NCBI RefSeq assembly: GCF_025628985.1
Contig: NZ_JAOTEM010000001.1
Location: 620,001-684,000 of the forward strand
Length of the DNA: 64,000 nucleotides
Direction: 5' to 3'
Source of the DNA: Chryseobacterium edaphi
GTDB lineage: Bacteria > Bacteroidota > Bacteroidia > Flavobacteriales > Weeksellaceae
Shown in pieces: positions 1 through 8,800 of this stretch. The notes under the pieces were generated by a model. That model ran no database searches. It was not told the DNA's origin and worked only from the letters and a program-made list of their open reading frames with translations. The position numbers were made by a program, and so were the translations under genes. The stretch's first letter is position 1, and each line of letters begins with the position of its first letter.

Positions 1-93
1 AGGAGGTCTTCTTAAAAAAACAAAAGCGATCAACAAAATATTGGATATAATCAACGAAATAATGATTATTTGCGGGTATCGTGATTGCTTCAT
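1..93 (-). CDS. Partial membrane-anchored protein, third gene of the sigma-factor operon
   Basis: An ATG at 91-93 opens a leftward frame that stays open for 31 codons to the window edge. It starts three bases after the stop of the small membrane protein upstream, so it is very probably co-transcribed with that gene and the ECF sigma factor. The visible part is a short polar head followed by a strongly hydrophobic stretch (about residues 8-27, rich in Ile and Leu) and an Arg-Arg pair, which looks like an N-terminal anchor or uncleaved signal. In many Bacteroidota operons of this layout the third gene is a periplasmic metal-sensor or CpxP-like protein, but too little is present here to claim that. 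Confidence 0.6.
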   Translation of the reverse strand, partial: MKQSRYPQIIIISLIISNILLIAFVFLRRPP

Positions 94-95
94 TT

Positions 96-383
96 TTAAT
101 TATATAAAGAATTATGAGGAATGATATTCATGTTTTCGGCCAATTGCTTTGTGCTGTTTTCGTTTGTATCATTATGCAGAACAGTGAAAATGCTTAAAAT
201 AAATACTACACTTGCCGCAATTCCGTATGTCCATATCTGGTTGACAGAAAAACCGGTTGTTTTCTGATTTTCTATTTTGTTTAAAATTTTCTCATAAACA
301 ACATCAGAAATTTTAGCTTCCTGGATGTTTGAAAATACTTCAAGATGATCGTTTGTATTTTTCATATTCTTATTAGACGACAT
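96..383 (-). CDS. Small single-pass membrane protein, candidate anti-sigma factor
   Basis: A 95-residue protein with a hydrophilic N-terminal half and one transmembrane segment (about residues 52-66, followed by a short outer tail). It begins two bases after the stop of the ECF sigma gene, so the two are translationally close. A cytosolic N-terminus, one membrane span and this position downstream of an ECF sigma gene are the usual layout of a membrane anti-sigma factor. No zinc-binding HxxxCxxC motif is visible, so the function is inferred from context and topology only. Confidence 0.6.
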   Translation of the reverse strand: MSSNKNMKNTNDHLEVFSNIQEAKISDVVYEKILNKIENQKTTGFSVNQIWTYGIAASVVFILSIFTVLHNDTNENSTKQLAENMNIIPHNSLYN

Positions 384-385
384 TA

Positions 386-898
386 TTAATAGTTTCCTTT
401 GGTTTTGATATTATTTTTTGCTCTTTGCAATAAAGATTCTATGGCTTTTACTGAAAGATTCATTATTTCTGCGGTTTCTGAAATGGTTTTTTGTTCTATT
501 TTATTGAGAATAATAACCGTTTTTTGTTTTTCATTCAAAGTATTAATGATATCAAAAAGTTTTTTCATGGCCTCTTTATTTTCCAACATGACTCCGGGAT
601 GATCAAAATTGACAAGTTCGCGTTTCGACAGATCTGGTTTTTCGTCCCACAATGAACTGATGAATCCAAAACGTTTTTTCGCTTTTTTGGCTTTAATGAA
701 ATCAAGGGATTTATGTATCGTTATTTTATAGATCCATGTAGATATTTTAGATTTATTCTGAAAAGTATCCAGCTTTTCATGAACGCTGAGAAATACATCC
801 TGAGTGATTTCTTCGGCATCTTTCACATTCTGAACGTAATGCAACGCAAGATTGTACACTAAATTTTTATTGGAATGATATATTTGGTCAAATGTCAA
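386..898 (-). CDS. ECF-family RNA polymerase sigma factor
   Basis: A 170-residue sigma-70 family protein of the small extracytoplasmic-function type. The sigma-2 region (about residues 5-75) contains the typical acidic run DAEEITQDVF and the segment KISTWIYKITIHKSLDF. The sigma-4 region (about 115-165) has the helix-turn-helix NKIEQKTISETAEIMNLS. It directs core RNA polymerase to a small set of promoters. It heads a leftward operon with a small membrane protein that is probably its anti-sigma factor and a third membrane-anchored gene cut by the window edge. The regulon cannot be told from the sequence. Confidence 0.9.
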   Translation of the reverse strand: MTFDQIYHSNKNLVYNLALHYVQNVKDAEEITQDVFLSVHEKLDTFQNKSKISTWIYKITIHKSLDFIKAKKAKKRFGFISSLWDEKPDLSKRELVNFDHPGVMLENKEAMKKLFDIINTLNEKQKTVIILNKIEQKTISETAEIMNLSVKAIESLLQRAKNNIKTKGNY

Positions 899-1024
899 TT
901 TAATTTTATTTCAAGGTTGTGTTTGAAATGCAAATTTGATAAATATTTTTTAGAATGAATAAAAATTACCAATTTTCGCAATAAGACTAACAAAACTCAT
1001 TGCTCACAATTCATAACTTATAGT

Positions 1025-1032
1025 TAATTTTG
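1025..1032 (+). promoter_or_regulatory. Probable -7 promoter element of hemN
   Basis: TAATTTTG matches the Bacteroidota -7 consensus TAnnTTTG and ends only four bases before the hemN ATG. If it is used, the transcript would be nearly leaderless. No convincing TTTG -33 box is seen at the usual spacing, so this is a motif-based call. Confidence 0.5.
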
Positions 1033-1036
1033 CAGT

Positions 1037-2482
1037 ATGAAATTCCAGATGAATTCGTTAATCGACAAATATAATATTCCAGGACCTCGTTATACATCTT
1101 ATCCCACAGTTCCTTATTGGGACGAAAGCACTTTTTCGCCGGAGAAATGGAAGGAAAGTGTGATAAGATCTTTTAATGAAAGTAATCCGGAAGAGGGAAT
1201 TTCAATTTATATTCACCTTCCTTTTTGTGAAGCTCTATGTACGTTTTGCGCTTGTCATAAACGTATTACGAAGCAACATAGTGTAGAGATTCCTTATCTA
1301 GAAAGTGTTTTAAAAGAATGGAAATTATATTTAGAACTTTTTGCAAATAATAATATTGAAAAAGGAAATTCAAAAGTTGAATCTCTCAAACTCTCAAACT
1401 CTCAAACCCTCGAACCCTCCAACAAACCTAAGCTAAAGGAACTTCACTTAGGTGGTGGAACGCCGACTTTTTTTTCCCCACAAAACTTAAAAACATTATT
1501 GGAAGGCATTTTTTCAACAGTTGAAATTGCCGAACATCCCGAGTTTTCCTTCGAAGGTCACCCGAATAATACAACAAGACAACATCTTCAGACTTTATAT
1601 GATTTGGGTTTCAGAAGAGCGAGTTTTGGAGTTCAGGATTATGATCCGAAAGTTCAGAAAGCAATCAACAGAATTCAGCCTTTCGAAAAAGTAAAAGAAG
1701 TAACCGAAATCGCCCGTGAAATTGGTTATACAGGAATCAGTCATGATTTGGTGTTCGGACTTCCGCATCAAACTTGGGAAGCAATGGAGCACACGATCCG
1801 CAAAACAATGGAATTGAAACCTGATCGTTTGGCATTTTATTCTTACGCTCACGTTCCGTGGGTGAAAGGAGTGGGACAGAGAGGTTTTGATGAAAATGAT
1901 CTTCCGAGCGGTGAAGAAAAGCGTCGTTTGTATGAAGACGGGAAAAGACTTTTGGAAAATTTAGGATATATCGAAGTTGGAATGGATCATTTTTCTTTGG
2001 AACATGATGATTTATACCAATCTTTAATTCAGAAAAAACTGCACCGGAATTTCATGGGATATACCTCTAGTAAAACCCAGTTGATGGTTGGTTTGGGAAT
2101 GTCTGCAATTTCAGATTCCTGGTATGCTTTTGCTCAGAATGTAAAAACTGTGGAAGAGTACCAGAAAACTGTTGAAGAAGGCGTAATTCCTGTGGTAAAA
2201 GGACATATTTTAAATGAGGAGGATCTGCTTGTGAGAAGACATATTTTAAATTTGATGTGTCAGCTTGAAACTACTTTTGATATTCAAAATTCTTTTCCGG
2301 AGCTTGAAAATGCTTTCGAAATGTTGAAAGAAATGGAAAAAGATGAATTGGTTGAAATTCATGATAACCAAATAAAAATTACCGAAAAGGGTAGAGCGTT
2401 CACAAGAAACGTTGCGATGGTTTTTGATCTACGAATGATGAGAAATAAACCGGAAACCAGAATTTTTTCAATGACAATATAA
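1037..2482 (+). CDS. hemN: Oxygen-independent coproporphyrinogen III oxidase (HemN)
   Basis: A radical SAM enzyme that converts coproporphyrinogen III to protoporphyrinogen IX in heme synthesis without oxygen. The [4Fe-4S]/SAM motif CEALCTFCACH lies near residue 70, and the HemN signatures HLGGGTPTF and GHPNNTTR follow. The C-terminal HemN domain is present. At 481 residues it is longer than typical homologues (about 455) because of a low-complexity insert at about residues 108-135, encoded partly by a degenerate tandem repeat (1383-1422). The insert sits just before the HLGGGTP strand and keeps the frame. A strong hairpin terminator follows the stop. Confidence 0.95.
   Translation: MKFQMNSLIDKYNIPGPRYTSYPTVPYWDESTFSPEKWKESVIRSFNESNPEEGISIYIHLPFCEALCTFCACHKRITKQHSVEIPYLESVLKEWKLYLELFANNNIEKGNSKVESLKLSNSQTLEPSNKPKLKELHLGGGTPTFFSPQNLKTLLEGIFSTVEIAEHPEFSFEGHPNNTTRQHLQTLYDLGFRRASFGVQDYDPKVQKAINRIQPFEKVKEVTEIAREIGYTGISHDLVFGLPHQTWEAMEHTIRKTMELKPDRLAFYSYAHVPWVKGVGQRGFDENDLPSGEEKRRLYEDGKRLLENLGYIEVGMDHFSLEHDDLYQSLIQKKLHRNFMGYTSSKTQLMVGLGMSAISDSWYAFAQNVKTVEEYQKTVEEGVIPVVKGHILNEEDLLVRRHILNLMCQLETTFDIQNSFPELENAFEMLKEMEKDELVEIHDNQIKITEKGRAFTRNVAMVFDLRMMRNKPETRIFSMTI
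1383..1422. repeat. Five degenerate 8-bp tandem units inside hemN
   Basis: Three exact CTCTCAAA units are followed by CCCTCGAA and CCCTCCAA. The array lies inside the hemN reading frame and encodes part of a Ser/Leu/Asn-rich insert. Its composition resembles intergenic simple repeats rather than coding DNA. Confidence 0.85.
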
Positions 2483-2484
2483 AA

Positions 2485-2514
2485 GAAAAGCGATTCAAAA
2501 CTGAATCGCTTTTC
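2485..2514. terminator. Bidirectional terminator between hemN and the sugar dehydrogenase gene
   Basis: A perfect 13-bp inverted repeat (GAAAAGCGATTCA at 2485-2497 and its complement at 2502-2514) with a 4-nt loop lies between two convergent genes. The A/T-rich outer ends let it act in either direction. Confidence 0.85.
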
Positions 2515-2518
2515 TTTG

Positions 2519-2567
2519 CCTAAAGCCTAAAGCCTAAAGCCTAAAGCCTAAAGCCTAAAGCCTAAAG
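2519..2567. repeat. Seven perfect CCTAAAG tandem repeats
   Basis: Exactly seven head-to-tail copies of the heptamer CCTAAAG fill the space between the terminator hairpin and the last base before the stop codon of the leftward sugar dehydrogenase gene. Perfect copies suggest recent slippage expansion. The unit is too short and too uniform for a CRISPR array. Confidence 0.95.
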
Positions 2568-3935
2568 CTACTTAATAATCAATTTCTGACTATATTCTTT
2601 TAAATCTTCGGATTTGATGTTGATATAATAAACTCCGGGTTCTATTCCAGTTACATCAAAACTATATTCGCTATCCAGTTTAACATCTTTCAGAACAATT
2701 TTACCTTCTGTACTGATTAGTTCAATTTTAGAATAATTTGATTGTAAACCCTCAATAAAAACTCTACCGTGAGCAGGATTAGGATAAATTCTTATTTGGC
2801 TTAAAGCACTTTCCTGAGTTCCTAAAGTGGCTGTCGTGATTTTAAATATTTTTCCGTTATTGACTGCAGCAACATATAATTCTTTCTGAAAATCTTCGCC
2901 AAATGTTGAAAAATTATTTCCCGAAAATGGAGTTGTCCACGTAATAACATTACTTGCGTCCAAAGTCCCGATTTGTGTAGAACAGTAATCTGCAAAGAAA
3001 TATCTTCCCTGAAGACTTGGTGATGCCGTTCCTCTGTAAACATAACCTCCCGTAATTGAACATTTTCCACCGGAATGATCATATACTGCTATAGGAAAAG
3101 TCATTGTAGTTGAAGCCGCACATCCAGATGTATTATAAGCGCTGTTTCCTTCATAACATCTCCATCCGTAATTGAGTGCTGAAGTTGCAATCGGCATTTT
3201 GTTGATTTCTTCAATTGCGCCTTGTCCCACATCCGCAATCATTGCATTTCCGGTCGTTAAATCAAATGAAAACTTCCATGCGTTTCTTAATCCGTAAGAC
3301 CACACTTCATCTGCGCCATCAACTCCTGCTCCAATAAAAGGATTTCCGGTTGGGATATTGTAAGGTCCGGTTGAATTGATGTCAATTCGCAACATTTTTC
3401 CCAATAATGAATTTTTGTTTTGCCCGTTATTATTTGGATCACCGCCACTTCCACCATCACCTGTTACGATCCAGAGATTTCCGTCGGGTGCAAATTTAAT
3501 ACTGCCGCCATTATGATTGTCAAATGGTTTAGGAATATTAAGGATAATCTTTTCACTATTGATATCGGCAACATTCTGATTGGTCGTGCTTACAGAATAT
3601 CTCGCAACAATAATATTTCCGGCAGTATTGTTATAATAAACAAAGAAATAACCGTTAGTAGCATATTGAGGATGAAAAGCCAATCCGAGCAGTCCTCTTT
3701 CTCCGCCATAGGTTATTTTTGAACTGATATTCAGAAAATCGGCTGCGTTGATCGTTCCGTTAGGTTGAATGATTTTAATAATTCCGTTCTGTTGTACGAC
3801 AAATAATCGGCTGTCGTTGGCATTCGTGATTTCGACAGGTGCGGTAAGACCTGTCGCAAATTCTTGCAATACAAAACTTTGGGAGTAAAAGAGTAAAGAA
3901 GAAAATAGGGTAGCTGAAAGTAGTAATTTTCTCAT
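2568..3935 (-). CDS. Secreted PQQ-type sugar dehydrogenase with T9SS sorting domain
   Basis: A 455-residue protein of the glucose/sorbosone dehydrogenase (soluble aldose dehydrogenase) beta-propeller family. A signal peptide covers about residues 1-18. The propeller runs to about residue 370, with family motifs such as ERGLLGLAFHP, HNGGSIKFAPDG and GDGGSGGDPNN. The last 75 residues (from about 380, starting IRIYPNPA and ending in KLIIK) form a type A C-terminal domain that directs export by the type IX secretion system. It probably oxidises sugars at the cell surface or outside using PQQ, but substrate and cofactor are inferred from the family. It is transcribed toward hemN. Confidence 0.88.
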   Translation of the reverse strand: MRKLLLSATLFSSLLFYSQSFVLQEFATGLTAPVEITNANDSRLFVVQQNGIIKIIQPNGTINAADFLNISSKITYGGERGLLGLAFHPQYATNGYFFVYYNNTAGNIIVARYSVSTTNQNVADINSEKIILNIPKPFDNHNGGSIKFAPDGNLWIVTGDGGSGGDPNNNGQNKNSLLGKMLRIDINSTGPYNIPTGNPFIGAGVDGADEVWSYGLRNAWKFSFDLTTGNAMIADVGQGAIEEINKMPIATSALNYGWRCYEGNSAYNTSGCAASTTMTFPIAVYDHSGGKCSITGGYVYRGTASPSLQGRYFFADYCSTQIGTLDASNVITWTTPFSGNNFSTFGEDFQKELYVAAVNNGKIFKITTATLGTQESALSQIRIYPNPAHGRVFIEGLQSNYSKIELISTEGKIVLKDVKLDSEYSFDVTGIEPGVYYINIKSEDLKEYSQKLIIK

Positions 3936-4112
3936 AATATTTTGATATTTAGTGTATTATGTTAATGAAAATTTCATACCAAATAGCAATTGAAAAATTC
4001 GTTAAAATCTTGATTAAAAATTAGTAAATCTTTAATTGAATGCAGAATACCGATATATCTGAAAATAAACGATTTCTGTTCTTAAAAATTCATAAAATAT
4101 CAAGAAAATCAT

Positions 4113-4120
4113 TATATTTG
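4113..4120 (+). promoter_or_regulatory. Probable -7 promoter element of secDF
   Basis: TATATTTG matches TAnnTTTG, 29 bases before the secDF ATG, in a 214-bp A/T-rich gap between divergent genes. Nothing else is seen in that gap. Confidence 0.5.
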
Positions 4121-4149
4121 CCGACTTAATTTAACGTAGTTATAACAAA

Positions 4150-7059
4150 ATGCAAGGAAAAGGACTTATTACAATTGTTGCTATTGTACTAGGGTTAATT
4201 TGCTTAAATGAGCTATTACCAACATGGTACGCCAGCAAGATTGAAAAGCAGGCAACTGCTATTGCAGGAGACAATCCGGAAAAGTATCAGAAAGAGATCG
4301 CAAGACTTTCTAAGGATACACTGAATCTAGGTTTTACAGAACTTTATTACACCAAAGCGAAAGACAAGGAAATGAAACTTGGTCTTGACCTTAAAGGTGG
4401 GATCAATGTTCTTTTGGAGATCAATCAGAGAGATCTTGTGAATGATTTAACCAATTATTCTACAAACCCTATTCTGATCGAAGCTTTAAACAAAACTGAC
4501 GAGGTTCAGAAAAATTCAACAAAATCTTACATCGACAATTTCTTTGTTGAGTTTGATGCTGTAAATAAAGCTAAAGGTGCTAATCTAAAACTTGCAGATC
4601 CTGAAATTTTCGGTAATACGAATCTTTCTGAGATCAAATTCAACACTACAGATGAGCAGGTTCAGAGTATTATCAAAAGAAGAATTGACCTTTCTGTAGG
4701 TACTGCTTTTGAAGTAATCAGAACCAGAATTGATAAAATGGGAGCTGTTCAGCCGAATGTTCAGAGAGTTCCGGGTACAGCAAGAATTTCTGTTGAAATG
4801 CCGGGAATGAAAGACATTGACAAGGTGAAGAAAATGCTTCAGACTTCTGCAAAACTTCAGTTTTGGGAAGTACAGCAAATTCCTGAAGTAGCTTCATATT
4901 TTCAGACTCTTACAACTACGGTTTCTACAAAAGGAGATTCTATAGGAGTTGCAAAGAATACAAATTTCATGAGTCTTCTTCAATTGGATAAATTGAAAAC
5001 GAATGGTGTTGCCAGCGTAAAATTATCTGATACAGCGAAGGTAAATAAAATATTAAACAGCAAAATTGCTAAGTCATTACGTCCTGCAAATATTAAATAT
5101 ACCCAGTTTATGTGGGGTTACAAGCCGGAATCAACCGATACAAACAGCTTAGTATTATATGCAGTAAGAGGTAATATCAACCAAAAAGCTCCGGTAGACG
5201 GTGCGGTTGAAACTGCAAGCATCGGTTACGATGAATTGAGCAGGGTAGTTGTTGATATGCAAATGGATTCTAAAGGTGCAAAAGACTGGAAAACTTTAAC
5301 GGAGAAAAACGTTGGAAAACCGGTTGCAGTAACTTTAGATAATAGAGTTTACACAGCTCCGAATGTTGTAGGTGCTATTCCAAACGGTAGAACTCAGATC
5401 TCTGGTAACTTCTCTCAGGAGGAAGCTAAAGAATTGGTTGACGTTTTGGGAGCGGGTAAATTACCTGCAGGTGCAAAAGTAGTTCAGGCGACTCAGGTAG
5501 GACCTTCATTAGGACAGGAATCTATTGATGCAGGGATGCTTTCATTTGGTATTGCATTCTTGATCATTATCGCATATATCATTTTCTATTACGGTGGAGC
5601 AGGAGTTTATGCGGTAATCGCAATGATTATCAACTTATTCTACATTTTCGGAATTATGGATTCCGCAGATGCTACACTTACACTTCCTGGTATTGCGGGT
5701 ATCGTTCTTACGATGGCAATGGCAGTAGATACGAACGTAATTATTTATGAAAGAACAAAAGAAGAGCTGTTCGCAGGAAAAAGTATTCTTGAAGCATACA
5801 AAGATGGTTTCAAACATGCATTAAGTGCGATCGTTGATGGTCACTTAACGACATTATTAACTGCAGGTGTACTATTCTTATTCGGAACAGGTCCTATTAA
5901 AGGATTTGCTTTGACTTTAGGAATCGGTATTTTGATGACATTCTTTACTTCTGTATTGCTTTCAAGAGTAATGATTTTCAGCAGACTGAATAAAGGAAAA
6001 CACCTTTCTGTGTGGACGGCACCAACTAAAAACTTATTCAGAAATACCTGGATTGATTTTATTGGGAAAAGAAAGTACGCTTACATTGTTTCTGCTATTT
6101 TAACTGTTGTTTGTGTTGCATCAATCGCAATCCACGGATTCAAATACGGAATTGACTTTACAGGTGGTAGAAACTACGTTGTGAGATTTGATAAGGATGT
6201 GAATGCTGAAAATATCGAGCAGAATTTAGTTAAAATGTTTACAACTGAAGACGGTAAAAACTCTTCTGTTGAAGCTAAAACTTTCGGTAGCGAAAATCAG
6301 TTGAAAATCTCTACAGATTATTTAATCGATGATGAATCTTTAAAAGCTGACCAGACTGTTGAGCAAAAATTATACGAAGGATTAAAAACAAGTTTACCGG
6401 CTAATACTACATTAGAAGATTTCAAAGCTGCTGATAAAGGTACTACAGGAATTATTTCTTCTGAAAAAGTAGGCCCTACAGTTGCTGATGATATTCAGAC
6501 TCATGGTATTCTTGCAGTTGTAGCTGCTTTAGCAGGTATCTTTATTTATATTTTGGTTAGATTTAGAAAATGGCAATTCTCATTGGGTGCTGTTGCGGCA
6601 TTATTCCATGATGCGGTTATTATTTTGGGAGCTTATTCATTGCTTCATAAAATCATGCCTTTCAATATGGAGATCAATCAGGATTTCATTGCAGCAATCT
6701 TAACTGTTTTAGGATATTCAATCAATGATACCGTAATTATCTTCGACAGAATCAGAGAATATTTGAGAGAGAAAAAATCTCTTACATTGGCAGGATTATT
6801 TGATGATTCTATCTCAAGTACATTAGGTAGAACCTTCAACACTTCATTCACAACGATTCTTGTAATCTTGGCTATTTTCATCTTTGGTGGTGATAACCTT
6901 AGAGGATTTATGTTTGCGATGTTGATTGGTATCGGATTCGGTACGTACTCATCCATATTCATTGCTTCGGCGATAGCTTATGACTTCCTTAAAACAGGAA
7001 AAGAAGAAGGGGTACACGGAAAAACATCTTCCGATAAAGAAGTTCTTGCTTCAAAATAA
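4150..7059 (+). CDS. secDF: Protein translocase subunit SecDF (fused SecD and SecF)
   Basis: A 969-residue fusion of SecD and SecF, the RND-like proteins that use the proton gradient to pull secreted proteins across the inner membrane after SecYEG. The SecD half has the N-terminal span, the motif LGLDLKGG near residue 80, a large periplasmic P1 domain and five further spans. The SecF half starts near residue 640 with GIDFTGGR (about 667) and ends with its own membrane block. The fused form is normal for Bacteroidota and the length is typical. It stands alone between its promoter and a strong terminator. Confidence 0.97.
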   Translation: MQGKGLITIVAIVLGLICLNELLPTWYASKIEKQATAIAGDNPEKYQKEIARLSKDTLNLGFTELYYTKAKDKEMKLGLDLKGGINVLLEINQRDLVNDLTNYSTNPILIEALNKTDEVQKNSTKSYIDNFFVEFDAVNKAKGANLKLADPEIFGNTNLSEIKFNTTDEQVQSIIKRRIDLSVGTAFEVIRTRIDKMGAVQPNVQRVPGTARISVEMPGMKDIDKVKKMLQTSAKLQFWEVQQIPEVASYFQTLTTTVSTKGDSIGVAKNTNFMSLLQLDKLKTNGVASVKLSDTAKVNKILNSKIAKSLRPANIKYTQFMWGYKPESTDTNSLVLYAVRGNINQKAPVDGAVETASIGYDELSRVVVDMQMDSKGAKDWKTLTEKNVGKPVAVTLDNRVYTAPNVVGAIPNGRTQISGNFSQEEAKELVDVLGAGKLPAGAKVVQATQVGPSLGQESIDAGMLSFGIAFLIIIAYIIFYYGGAGVYAVIAMIINLFYIFGIMDSADATLTLPGIAGIVLTMAMAVDTNVIIYERTKEELFAGKSILEAYKDGFKHALSAIVDGHLTTLLTAGVLFLFGTGPIKGFALTLGIGILMTFFTSVLLSRVMIFSRLNKGKHLSVWTAPTKNLFRNTWIDFIGKRKYAYIVSAILTVVCVASIAIHGFKYGIDFTGGRNYVVRFDKDVNAENIEQNLVKMFTTEDGKNSSVEAKTFGSENQLKISTDYLIDDESLKADQTVEQKLYEGLKTSLPANTTLEDFKAADKGTTGIISSEKVGPTVADDIQTHGILAVVAALAGIFIYILVRFRKWQFSLGAVAALFHDAVIILGAYSLLHKIMPFNMEINQDFIAAILTVLGYSINDTVIIFDRIREYLREKKSLTLAGLFDDSISSTLGRTFNTSFTTILVILAIFIFGGDNLRGFMFAMLIGIGFGTYSSIFIASAIAYDFLKTGKEEGVHGKTSSDKEVLASK

Positions 7060-7079
7060 TTTACACTACAATAAATAAG

Positions 7080-7110
7080 AAAAAGCCTTTCATTTGAAAG
7101 GCTTTTTTTG
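7080..7110 (+). terminator. Rho-independent terminator of secDF
   Basis: A perfect 13-bp stem (AAAAAGCCTTTCA at 7080-7092 and its complement at 7095-7107) is followed by a T run, 20 bases after the secDF stop. Confidence 0.9.
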
Positions 7111-7171
7111 TTCCGAATATTATACTTTTTTAATAGAGAAAATTTAGAATCATTATTTTTAGAGATTTGAT

Positions 7172-7179
7172 TACTTTTG
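7172..7179 (+). promoter_or_regulatory. Probable -7 promoter element of the MFS exporter gene
   Basis: TACTTTTG matches TAnnTTTG and ends seven bases before the ATG at 7187, implying a very short 5' leader. Confidence 0.5.
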
Positions 7180-7186
7180 CAGAGCT

Positions 7187-8404
7187 ATGGAAAAATCAAA
7201 GAAAAAAGCTGCGATGAGCTTTATTTTCATCACTTTACTGATCGATATTACAGGATGGGGAATTATCATTCCGGTGGTTCCGGCGTTGATTAAAGAACTG
7301 ATTCACGCAGATATCAGTGAAGCTGCAAAATATGGAGGTTGGCTTGGTTTTGCCTATGCTTTTACTCAGTTCTTATTTTCACCGATTGTCGGAAATCTGA
7401 GTGATAAATTCGGACGAAGACCTATTATTTTGATTTCATTGTTTGGTTTTGCTATTGATTATATTCTTTTAGCATTATCACCAACAATAATCTGGCTTTT
7501 TGCGGGTCGAATTATTGCAGGAATTACCGGAGCAAGTGTAACCACGGCAAGTGCATACATTGCAGATATCTCAACCGATGAAGATCGGGCAAAAAACTTC
7601 GGTTTGATTGGTGCTGCTTTCGGTTTAGGATTTATCATAGGTCCTGTCATCGGTGGTATTCTTGGACATTACGGCGCAAGAGTTCCATTTTATGCTGCGG
7701 CAGTTTTATGTTTATTAAATTTCTTGTATGGATATTTTATTCTTCCTGAAAGTTTAGATAAAGATAAAAGAAGAGAATTCAGCTGGAAACGCGCAAATCC
7801 TGTCGGTTCATTTAAATTTTTAGGTAAACATCCTGAAATCTCAGGGTTGATTGTTGCTTTAATTTTAATCTATATTGCGGGTCATGCTGTGCAAAGTAAC
7901 TGGAGTTTTTTCACCATGTACGAATTTGACTGGACAGAAAGAATGGTTGGGATTTCTCTTGGCGTTGTCGGACTTTTAGTAGGTTTGGTGCAAGGAGTTT
8001 TGATTCGATGGACGACTCCAAAATTAGGAGAACAAAAAAGTATCTATTACGGTCTGGCTCTATATGCTCTCGGAATGCTTCTTTTTGCATTTGCAACTGA
8101 AGGCTGGATGATGTTTGTTTTCCTGATTCCATACTGTTTAGGTGGAATTTGCGGCCCTGCTTTACAATCTGTAATTACTAAAAGCGTTCCTGCAAACGAA
8201 CAAGGTGAATTGCAGGGAGCATTAACAAGTTTAATGAGTGCCACTGCGATTATCGGACCTCCGATGATGACTAATTTATTTTATTTTTTCACCCATGAAG
8301 ATGCACCTTTTAAATTTTCGGGAGCACCGTTCTTTTTGGCGTTTATTTTGATGACCTTAAGTGTAGTGGTCACTTATTATGCTTTTCAGAAAAAGAAATC
8401 TTAA
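7187..8404 (+). CDS. MFS transporter, TCR/Tet-like DHA1 family
   Basis: A 405-residue inner-membrane protein with twelve predicted spans. The first cytoplasmic loop carries the MFS motif A (GNLSDKFGRRP, near residue 68), and motif C-like glycines (GLGFIIGPVIGG) lie near residue 145, as expected of a drug/H+ antiporter of the TCR/Tet group. Homologues in Flavobacteriia are common core genes and most have no proven drug substrate, so this should not be read as tetracycline resistance. It has its own promoter motif and stands between secDF and tatA. Confidence 0.88.
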   Translation: MEKSKKKAAMSFIFITLLIDITGWGIIIPVVPALIKELIHADISEAAKYGGWLGFAYAFTQFLFSPIVGNLSDKFGRRPIILISLFGFAIDYILLALSPTIIWLFAGRIIAGITGASVTTASAYIADISTDEDRAKNFGLIGAAFGLGFIIGPVIGGILGHYGARVPFYAAAVLCLLNFLYGYFILPESLDKDKRREFSWKRANPVGSFKFLGKHPEISGLIVALILIYIAGHAVQSNWSFFTMYEFDWTERMVGISLGVVGLLVGLVQGVLIRWTTPKLGEQKSIYYGLALYALGMLLFAFATEGWMMFVFLIPYCLGGICGPALQSVITKSVPANEQGELQGALTSLMSATAIIGPPMMTNLFYFFTHEDAPFKFSGAPFFLAFILMTLSVVVTYYAFQKKKS

Positions 8405-8465
8405 ATTTTATTTAAAATTAAGCCACAAAACAATATTTATCTATAATCTTTTGTAATTTAGCATC

Positions 8466-8798
8466 ATGGAATTAAGCATTGGAGAAATGGCTCTTATCGC
8501 CATTGCGATTGTAGTTTTATTCGGACCGGATAAGCTGCCTCAAATTGCCCGTGATCTAGGATCTGGAGTAAGAAAAATGCGTGGAGCGGTAGAAGATATC
8601 AAAACCGAAATCATGAAAGAAACAGACAATCCTGTTTCTGAAATCAAACGTGAAATCGAAAAGGTGAAAGATGCTGCCAAAGATTTTGATCCTACCAAAA
8701 ATATTCAGAAAGACATTATAGGAGAGCCTTTAGCTGACGAAACTCCAAAATTAAAACCTTCAGATGACGATACATACGAAGGTCCTGTAAGCAGATAG
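8466..8798 (+). CDS. tatA: Twin-arginine translocase subunit TatA/TatE
   Basis: A 110-residue protein with an N-terminal hydrophobic helix (about residues 5-20), the hinge FGPDKLPQIARDLG and an amphipathic helix (GVRKMRGAVEDIK), then a charged, probably disordered tail. This is the TatA layout: it oligomerises to form the Tat pore for folded proteins. No tatC is in the window, as is usual when tat genes are scattered in Bacteroidota. The PAP2 gene starts three bases after its stop, so the two are probably co-transcribed. Confidence 0.9.
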   Translation: MELSIGEMALIAIAIVVLFGPDKLPQIARDLGSGVRKMRGAVEDIKTEIMKETDNPVSEIKREIEKVKDAAKDFDPTKNIQKDIIGEPLADETPKLKPSDDDTYEGPVSR

Positions 8799-8800
8799 CA

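Noticed and set aside
1595..1852. Open frames of 60-190 codons on the strand opposite hemN, secDF, acs, carB and other genes
   Set aside because: They have no family motifs, signal peptides or starts with context, and overlap genes with clear homology on the other strand, so they are shadows.
2519..2567. CRISPR array
   Set aside because: The unit is a 7-bp tandem repeat with no spacers, and no cas genes are present.
7187..8404. Tetracycline resistance gene
   Set aside because: The TCR/Tet-like motifs define a large exporter group, and this copy sits in a housekeeping region without mobile markers. Resistance is not supported.
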